From Strigops habroptila (taxonomy: Eukaryota > Chordata > Aves > Psittaciformes > Psittacidae), in assembly GCF_004027225.2 (NCBI RefSeq), contig NC_046360.1, forward strand, positions 1,290,001 to 1,354,000: DNA of 64,000 bases, written 5' to 3'. Positions 56,061 through 64,000 of this stretch are shown here, piece after piece. The notes beneath the pieces are model-generated. The model made no database searches. It was not told where the DNA came from and saw only the letters and a program-made list of their open reading frames with translations. Position 1 is the stretch's first letter, and every line of letters begins with the position of its first letter. Both the position numbers and the translations under genes were made by a program.

Positions 56061-57289
56061 CTGCCAACAGGAGAGAGAATCCGGTCAGGAGCTGCCCATC
56101 ACCATCCTGCCCATCCAGCCGCTCCCCGGGCACTGGAGCTGCAGCAGGAGCCCCCGGTGCCGCACGCTGCTCAGAGCCCTTCCCTCCTTCACAGATAACA
56201 ACTCTGAGAGCCTTAAAGAAATATGAATGTATATAAAATAAACATGAAGGTCTCAGCGGGCGGTTTGTGCTTCCTGCAAAGCTTTCCACCCTTCCCAGCG
56301 GGAATGGGGCAGAGCCGGGATGCCTCTCCGGCACCAGTGCCAGACCGCTCTGCCGGCGTGCCAGTCAGTGCCTCCTGGCAATACAGTGATCCCGCCGGCT
56401 CCGGGCAAGGCTGGGGAAAGACAGTGTTAAAATCCCACTCGGGGTCCTGGGATCTGTCGCCAGCTCCCAGCTGGCATCAAAAATCTGCTCAACAAAAGCT
56501 TGAGGGGTCAAGCCAAAGTCATCGCCGCCACCGCTCTGCTCATTGTACATCCTTCAGCAGCCGCCACCGAGGGCATGAATTATAACCAGTTGCTGCTGAC
56601 ACCCTCCCACTGCTCCGGCTGGCGCAGGGAGTGATATTCCCACTTGGAGAGGGCAGGGAGACGTGGGCAGGAGCAGCAGAAAACAGGCAGCAGTGCCCGT
56701 CCTCCGGCGTCGTGGCTTCGGAGCCGTCGCCCTCCCGGCTGAATGTTTACTGGGTGTCATAGATGGGGGTCACAGATGGGGGTCACAGCCGGGTACATCA
56801 CTTCACATGCTCCATCGTGCGGGAATCATCCTCCTGCAGCCAGCTGGGACGTTTCCCACATGCCTCAGTGTTGGCAAACAGTGCCGCGACTGGTGTGCAG
56901 GGGAGCGTGCGGTGGCCTTGGGTTCGCACCAGCAGAGCCTGTGCCCATCAGGCAGCAAAGCAGGGATGTGGTTCCAGAGCTGTGCCCGGGGCTCTCCTTG
57001 CTCCACTGGTTTCAATGTCACCCTTCAAAACACACCTTTGCAGTCACTAAGGACACGCAGCCCATGGTACCCGTGCTGCTCGCTCCCGCATCATGCCCCA
57101 CTCTGCCGGGCAGGGAGGTCCCAAGCTGGCGATGGGACCCACATGGGGTGTCAGTGCAAAGGCCAGGCTCTGCCCAAGGATGCTGGGGGGGGGGGGTTTA
57201 CCCCATCCCCTCCATGCTGCAAACCAGGGGCCAAGGGAAGAGACTCGTTAGCGAAAGGTGTGAGGAGCAGGAGGGGAGGAGGAAGTCAT

Positions 57290-57790
57290 CTAATACGAAG
57301 CAGGTGTCTGGAGAACCCAAATTGTGCTGTTTTCTCCTAATAATGAAGTATTCATGAGTAAAAGCCTTTTTCACTACTTTCTTAAGATACTAATTTCACA
57401 ACAAGCGCCTTGTTACCATGCAATTATTCCAATCGTGCATTTCTCCCAGATTCCATCTGTCCTCGCGCTCTCTAAATGAAAGACAATCATGTAACCACCT
57501 TTCATTATTCACTATTTTACTTTCAGCAAAGGTACCCTGAAAGAAATGATTTCCTCTGAAAGGGACTTTTATTCAGTTTCAAAACCAATTTTCTCCTATT
57601 ACTGTCTTAAAAAAAAAAAAGGAGGGGGGCAGGGAGGTGTTTTTATTTCATGCATTACATCTCCTTTGTTAACGCAGCTCACAGTAAAAGCAGCCGTATC
57701 CATTTTCTGGCTTCGATTTCTGGTAATTTTAAAATATGCCATTACAATCAGGCAGAAATTATACAGTTTGAAAAGAGAATGAAGTGCTTC
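57290..57790. promoter_or_regulatory. AT-rich island with TAAT motifs, candidate regulatory element
   Basis: Five hundred bases, with ctcctaataatgaagtattc, gcgccttgttaccatgcaat and gtaattttaaaatatgccat. It also includes an A run (57609-57620). Sharp compositional boundaries; no coding frame. Confidence 0.3.
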
Positions 57791-58369
57791 TTATTCAGAG
57801 GCTGAGTGAGCGCACTTGACTGCCGGGGAGCTCGCCTCTCCCCGCCGGGACTCGGGGTTCATTACACAGCTCCTGCGTGCGCCCACCGGCACCGGAGCTG
57901 CTCTGCATCCGCGCCAACCCCATCCCCATGGGATGGACCCACGGCTGCAGTGAGGATGGCATCAGCTCTGGCCATACCTGAGCCTCAGCCCCGCGGTGAC
58001 CTGGGGCTGGCGTCCTGCCCCATGTCACCATCTGGCCGATTAGCGGGCGGACGTCACCTCCTCCCCTGCAGCCAGGCCGGCTCCTCGCCGGGACGCTGCC
58101 CCGTGTCCCTGGCAAACACAGGCTTGGAGCGTGGCTTGGGATGATGCCGGATGTGCATCAGGTCCCTGCTGATTCCCAGGGGAATCAGGGCTGAGAGCAA
58201 GTAGAAAGCACTCAGGGGTGGGGTAGCATGGGGTGAGCGGAGAGGGTAACCAGCCACCAAATCTGCGTGCTGACCAGAAGGTGAGGATATAGCTCCAGGA
58301 CAGGGCTGAGCCCTAGGGCAAGGGGGCTGCTGGTGGCCAGTCACAGGAGCTGTTGGCACCCTTAGTCCT

Positions 58370-58453
58370 GGGGTCCCTGCCTGTGACAGAGGGGTGGAAC
58401 TGGATGAGCTTTAAGGTCCCTTCAACCCAAACCAGTCTGGGATTCTCTGATAA
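58370..58453 (+). mobile_element. short CR1 LINE 3' tail
   Basis: Only the last 80 bases remain: ggatgagctttaaggtccct followed by aaccagtctgggattctctg. The match to the other CR1 ends is clear but has more differences, so it is an older or unrelated insertion. Confidence 0.75.
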
Positions 58454-59705
58454 ATAAAGCTACTGATTAATTCAAACCCATTTTGTCCCCTTTTCCCACC
58501 ATCACGCAGTGGGATGAGTTTTCCAACTATGCTATGTTTCACCCCACCTCAATGGGCACACATCATAACTACAATGACCCCACACATTCCACAAACCCAA
58601 CCCTCTATCCCAGCCCCTAAAGCGCCCGTAGGCGAGAGGGTGGGCGCCGGCACAATGGGCATCTGTGCCGCGGTGGCATTTCACTAATGCCGCTCAGAAA
58701 AGCCCCTGAATCAGCTGATGGGAATTGGGCGCTGGGCTGGCCGAACGCTTAGCGCCGGCTTAGTTAGCTCCATCTGCATTTGAACTAATTCCAATCAGCA
58801 GGATCCGATTTAGTTCAAGCTGCTCTGGCTCTTCTGTGGCAGGAAAGACAACTCAGCAGTTTTGCCCAACCACCCCAAGCCTCAGCCCAGCCAGTGGCAC
58901 ATGGCGAGAGGGGTCCCTTGGGGACACCCGGGGCAGGGTCCCCCAGGAGCCCCACATCCCACAGCATCGCTCCCCAACCCTGGCATCACATCATCCCCCT
59001 CCATCCTCCTGCAGCCCTTCTCCGACCGCTCCTTCCCACCCTGTGCTGGCTAATTTCAGAGCCCTATCTCTACATCGCACTATTTATAAGCCCAAGGTCT
59101 TTGTGACTTTAATAAAAACACAAACCCGACACCCTCCATGTCTAAAGCCCCCAGTGCCGGGAGGGTTTGGCACCTCCTCTGACATCAGCAGCTGATAAGT
59201 CGGGCTTATCTCCTCCGAGAGCCCCGCAAAGGTCCCTCCGGCGAGATAAGGCCTCGCAGCTGTCGATGGAGGCTTTCACGGGCAAGGATTTAGATAAAGG
59301 AAAATGTGACGGGAGGGGGGGAACAATAAAAAAGAGGAATCTTTAAAGTGTCCGCCTGAACCGGGTCCATGCTGCCGGCCAGGCAGGGCAAGGGCAGAGC
59401 AGCCCCAGCAGCACGTTGGGCAGGAACAAGCATCTCGCTGGGAAAAGCAAAGGCCAAGGGCTTGGTCACGATCCAGGCTCTGGTGCAACATGTGCACATA
59501 CTTGCATGCACGTTACTGGGGTGTAAGCACATAAAAAGGGAGGTTTTGGGGGTGGGAGAGGAAGGGGGGAAGGCACAGGGATGCTGCAGAGTCACAGTGC
59601 TGTGTTTCCCAACCCAGCTATTAAAAGCAGCGCTGGGTTCGGCACAAGGACAGGAGGTGACAGGGTCACCCTGCTAGGAGCGGAGCACGAGGCTTCTGAC
59701 AGCAG

Positions 59706-59724
59706 CAGACAGACAGACAGACAG
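59706..59724. repeat. (AGAC)n microsatellite
   Basis: Nearly five AGAC units within 59706-59724. Confidence 0.85.
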
Positions 59725-60409
59725 TGTGGGAGCGAGGCCAAGGCTGGCAGCACGCGCGCGAGCTGGCAGCACTGATAAATTAAGCAAAGACTCTCACTGG
59801 TCCCTGGTGCACTGAGTATAAAAACCAGCCCACCGCGGTGCTGCAGCTACCTCATACCTCATCCCTGTCCCTCATCTCTCTGCACTGGGATGGAGAAATC
59901 CACCAGGGAGCTCCCCTTTTCCATGGACATCGGTGCTATCCCAATGGCAGCCCCAGCATGGCCATTGCCACCATCCCCAGTCTTCACAGACACTAGTTTC
60001 CCATCGGATAGCGATGGTGAGGAGGTGCTGGAGAAGGCAGGCTTCCCCTCTGCAAACAGAGGGTGCCCATCCTATCCCAAAGCGAGTGGGATTCCAGCTG
60101 GCACTGCTGCCTGGCACCACCGTGGTTGTGCCAGCTCCTGCTCATCTCCCATCCAACAACAGATTTATGGTGCCACGGCGGTGGAGAGGACACGGCACCG
60201 GGCGAGCGATGCCACATCTTAGCCCTGCGAGGGGCGAGGACAGGAAAGGTCACCCCGCCATAAATCACAGCAAGCAGAGGATAAAACAGAGCAGCGAGTT
60301 CGGCACCGGGGGCTGCAGCAAGGCACGGCCGCGCCGCGACCTCCCCTCCCGCTCCATCCCACCCCGCTAATCCACTCCCCTCCGCGCACTCCAGCCCCGG
60401 GCCTTTCAG

Positions 60410-60620
60410 GGGGCCCTGTTAATAATTAAATGTTAATCTAAAAAGCAATTTTAGCTGCAGTGCTGCAGATCTGGTTAGAGATTACATTAGCATGTAAGAG
60501 TCAAGGGTAATTTTCTCTAACCCCTCTTGTGATCTTTAAAACCCGTGGATCTTAAAGCAACACCAGCTCCTCTGATTAAAATTGGAAGCTGGGGTTTGCA
60601 ACGGATAATGATGCTGGAAG
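60410..60620. promoter_or_regulatory. AT-rich island upstream of FAM222A
   Basis: Complex sequence with gttaataattaaatgttaat and gagattacattagcatgtaa, sharply different from the GC-rich flank. Candidate conserved element; not testable here. Confidence 0.28.
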
Positions 60621-63419
60621 TGATTATTTTGCTGCTCAGGATCTCGCTGGGGTGCAGGGCAGTGAGGCACTGGGAAAGTGACCTGTGTCCTATGGGGAAG
60701 GTAACCGGGGTGAGCCCAGGACCCAACTGGCACCCCACAGAGCTGTGCCCTCAGCTTGAGGGTCTGACCCCACGCAGCTGTATGCCCGGGGGTGCCTCAC
60801 CTCCCAACTCCTCCATCATGCCCCATCCTGCAAGACAGAGCCTGCAGGGAGAACCTGATGGAGGGGGTGCACGTCCCAGTGCAGATGCAGGTGCACATCC
60901 CAATGGAGATGCTCCCGCAGGAGCTCCAAGGAGAAACCCCTTCAAGAAAACCAACACCAAAAAACACCCCAAAATGTCCCTTAGCTTGCAAGAGGGGCTG
61001 GGATGGGGACACAGCAGAGGACACAGGCAAATTGCTTCTCAACCACTACAAGTGATCCGATGGAAGAATGAAGGTATGAGATGTGTCCGTAATGATGGAA
61101 TTAAAAACCCCAACAATTCGAGTGCTGTTGAGCGTTTGCAGACATCCTCGCGCAGGGCTCGGGCAGCCTGGTTAAATTTATGTGTCAGCTTTAAGGAGGC
61201 CTCTCATCAAATGAGCTATTTTGAGCAGAGATTAAAGATCTATTTTAGCTGCAAGCGGGAACAGCTCTCGAACAGGTTAATAATGATTCTGGAAACCCAA
61301 ATGTCTCCAGTGCCCCGAGGCTGGGCAGCCGGAGCCCTGGGCAGCACCACATGAGGGTCCCTGAGCAGGGAGAGTGATGGACCCTGATGCAATGACCCCA
61401 AACCCACCGCCATCCTCCTAGGGAGGAAGAGTCCCCCGTGCTGCTGCGGGGAGGAGCGTGGGCTGAGCAGGCGTGGGTAATTGGAAGTGGCAGACGCTGG
61501 CACGCCGCTGCAGAGAAGGTCATTACGTGGGGCTGAGAACGCAATGCCAGCAGCGAGGAGGGGGGGAACAGCCCCGTTAGCAAAGGTCAGGGCCCCGCTT
61601 GGGTTCTTTTGGTGGTTTTCTGCAGAGCCTGGCTCTGCTGGCATGCACCAGGGTCCCAACAGGATCCCGGTGCAGTGTGCAGGCAGGATCTGCCTGTATG
61701 TGCGTATCCCGTCTAATTTGGTACCCCATAGGAGCAACACACTGCCCTGCGGAGGCTTTGAAGCAAAACCTCACTCATTCAACACGGTCACACCATGCCT
61801 CCACCCTGCACACAGATGGAGGGAGAGGGGACAGAGGGATGAGCCCATGAGCTGCCCACTGCCCCAAGCAGCAAGAGCATCCTTGGGATACTTGTGGGAT
61901 TTTGGTACCAGTCCCAGCAGAGATGCAGGATCAAACCATCAGAAAAGCCAAGTGGCCCCATGGAGGCCTCCCAGAGCAGCAATTAAATCACCCTGAACCC
62001 CAATCAACCAGGAGCCCAGCCTGGGTCCCATCCATGGCCTGGGTGTGTGCAGCACCCACATCCCCATCTGAGACCAAACAGACTCAACACTGCAGAGACC
62101 AAAGCTCCCAAGCACCCAGCCCGGCTCCTCCTGCCCCATCCCGGGGTCTCACCACTGTGACGGGGGGCCTGGGGTGGCCGTGGTGACCGTGGCAGCACCG
62201 TGGTGGCCATGCCCAGCCCGTCCGGCTGCACCATGCACCGCAGCCCGGCGTGCGCCGCTCGGTAATTACAGCCCCGAGCGCCGGGGCTGTGAAAGAATCT
62301 GACGAAGGAATCCAGGGTAGATCGCGCTGCTGAAATTACTATAATCAAAGGCTTTCACAAAGGCTTCAAATGCAACCAATTACCCTGAAAGGCGAGGCAA
62401 GAAAGAAAACAAATTAACGTGTTTGCACAGAGCCTCGGCAGCAGCGCACACATCGCCCTGCGCCGCCCTCGACCCCGGCCGGCCCTGGGTCCTGCTCCCA
62501 TCCCTGCATCCTGCTCCCCATCCCCGGGTACCAGCTCCCCACCGCCACCGCTGCTCCCCATCCCCGCATCCTGCCCCGTCGCCGCTGCCGCGGGGTGCAG
62601 CTGCACACAAAGGGGCTCTGTGCCCGTCCCTCGCCCCACAGCCGGCCGCTGCCCCCCGGCACACAAAAGCCCTGCCTGTGCCGGTGCCCGGGCCTGGCGC
62701 AGGCTCCGGAGCTTGCCAGGGTGGCCTGAGGAAACCTCCCTCCCTCCTCCATGGCACTGGCTGGTGTCCCTGGATGAGGGGAGCTGTGGGGTCCTCAAAG
62801 GCACCCATTGAGCATCACCCCACTGACACATGGGGAAGCTATTCATGGCAGGGACCCCCAGCCTCGCCTCCTTATGCTTCGTCTGCACTGTCACTCTGGA
62901 GCAAAAGAGGGGGAAAAAAGGGAAAAAATAATAAAAATCAACTTCATTCTTTTAATATTTAACGAGAGTCCATCACCCTCAGTCTATTTGGTAATACAAA
63001 GCTCTGGAGATTTAAACCCTTCTCACCCAGAGAGATGGAAATGAATGGTGCTCCTTAATGAGCTGGTTCAGCAGAAAAGATAGATTTCTAAGATTACTGT
63101 AGGAATTCTTATAATTGATGTGTACTTTTGTAACAAGGATTATACCACCATCCGGTCAAGTAATTCCAGCTCTTCCTCCTCCACTTCTCCTGAGCTCACC
63201 CTGCTTTTGGGGTTCCCTGGGTGCAAGGGACCAGCCTGTGCCCCTATGGGGAGAAAACAATGCAATGGGGGGGGAAGAAGAAAAAGACAAAGAATTAACG
63301 AGGCTTTTCTTCTTTAGCTGCAGACAACCTAATGCAGCCCCTGCATGGGAAAACCAGGCATGGCTGAGATTTACCTATTTGCTTTACAAAGCCCTGCTCT
63401 CCCCGCACCGATCCGAGGC

Positions 63420-63740
63420 CGGATGAGCTGCTGAATGGCGAGTAATTAAAAGGAACAGAGAACAATACCCGCGGCTGGCGAAGAACGTGGAGTTTCCCCT
63501 CCGATGTTTATAGCAATTGTATGAAAATGTACCAGGCGGGCTGGGACGCGCTGACAGCCGCGCCGGAGCAGCCGTGATTGCGAGCTGGCTGCTCCCCCGC
63601 CTGATTGGCATTAATTGTGCGCGTTTGCAAAGCAGAACGCAAAGTCTGACATGAGCTGCGAGCCAACATTTCTTTCTAATAGTCTCAATGATTACGACGA
63701 GAGCTGATGATTATTGAGGGGTGTTAATAAGGCCGGAGAG
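63420..63740. promoter_or_regulatory. AT-rich island with homeodomain-like sites near the right edge
   Basis: Includes gcgagtaattaaaaggaac, ctgattggcattaattgtgc and an imperfect inverted repeat with CTCAAT at 63684-63689 and ATTGAG at 63713-63718 around ATGATTA/TGATTAT cores. Typical content for an enhancer; inferred only. Confidence 0.33.
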
Positions 63741-64000
63741 CAGTAATGCGGCTTCTCAACGTGGGGATGAGGGTCAGGCTGTCCCCACCATCCCTGTCCC
63801 CATCCATCCTGCCTGCGCAAGGGGAGATGCTCCTGCCCCAGCCCCTGGCTCTGCCCCATGGCAAGGGGTGGCTGAAGGGTGAGGGGGCACCAGGAGGATT
63901 TCCCCCACCCTGTGATGTCCCCACACTGGCGGTGCCCTAAGGGAAGCACTGGGCCACCCGGCTCCCATGGGTGCCCCAGATAAATCTGGGACCCCACTGG

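Larger units (their letters stand above)
56061..64000. other. region upstream of the FAM222A coding exon
   Basis: No coding signal was found. It is probably a 5' intron and upstream flank of FAM222A; the untranslated first exon was not located. It contains AT-rich islands (57290-57790, 58640-58830, 60410-60620, 61060-61310, 62270-62420, 62900-63140, 63420-63740), a CR1 tail at 58370, a G run at 57185-57197 and an (AGAC)n run at 59706-59724. Confidence 0.6.

Overview
The window looks like bird nuclear DNA from a GC-rich, gene-dense chromosome. It carries intron-containing vertebrate genes and several CR1 LINE 3' ends, some with the ATTCTATG-type tail. The gene order (3' half of GIT2, TCHP, GLTP, TRPV4, FAM222A) is the one known from human 12q24.11, with the whole block inverted. 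The proteins are close to chicken orthologues as I remember them but not the same, so I call it avian without naming a species.

Layout: 1-16677 holds the last twelve coding exons of GIT2 (+). Then comes a tail-to-tail interval (16678-19840) with a 3' UTR, an exon-like open segment and a 1.1 kb CR1. TCHP (-) runs from 25007 down to 20720 in twelve exons. A 1.4 kb GC-rich interval with another CR1 fragment separates the divergent starts of TCHP and GLTP. GLTP (+) is complete in five exons (26382-28498). A G-rich minisatellite and a GC-rich probable TRPV4 promoter follow. TRPV4 (+) has fifteen coding exons (32244-37975) and gives 862 residues. FAM222A (-) has two coding exons: 44142-45346 and, after a 10.6 kb intron, 55930-56060. 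The rest, to 64000, lies upstream of that exon.

The genes do not form a pathway. GIT2 is a focal-adhesion and Arf-GAP scaffold, TCHP a centriole and keratin protein, GLTP a cytosolic glycolipid carrier, TRPV4 a calcium-permeable cation channel, and FAM222A a poorly understood protein. Every reconstructed reading frame is intact; all splice sites are GT-AG and phases match throughout.

The accessory interest is non-coding: six CR1 pieces all in the same direction, several minisatellites, AT-rich islands inside the FAM222A locus that look like regulatory conserved elements (two contain perfect 14-bp TAAT-core palindromes), and two exon-like segments near GIT2. I found no convincing new system, no RNA genes and no virus-derived elements.
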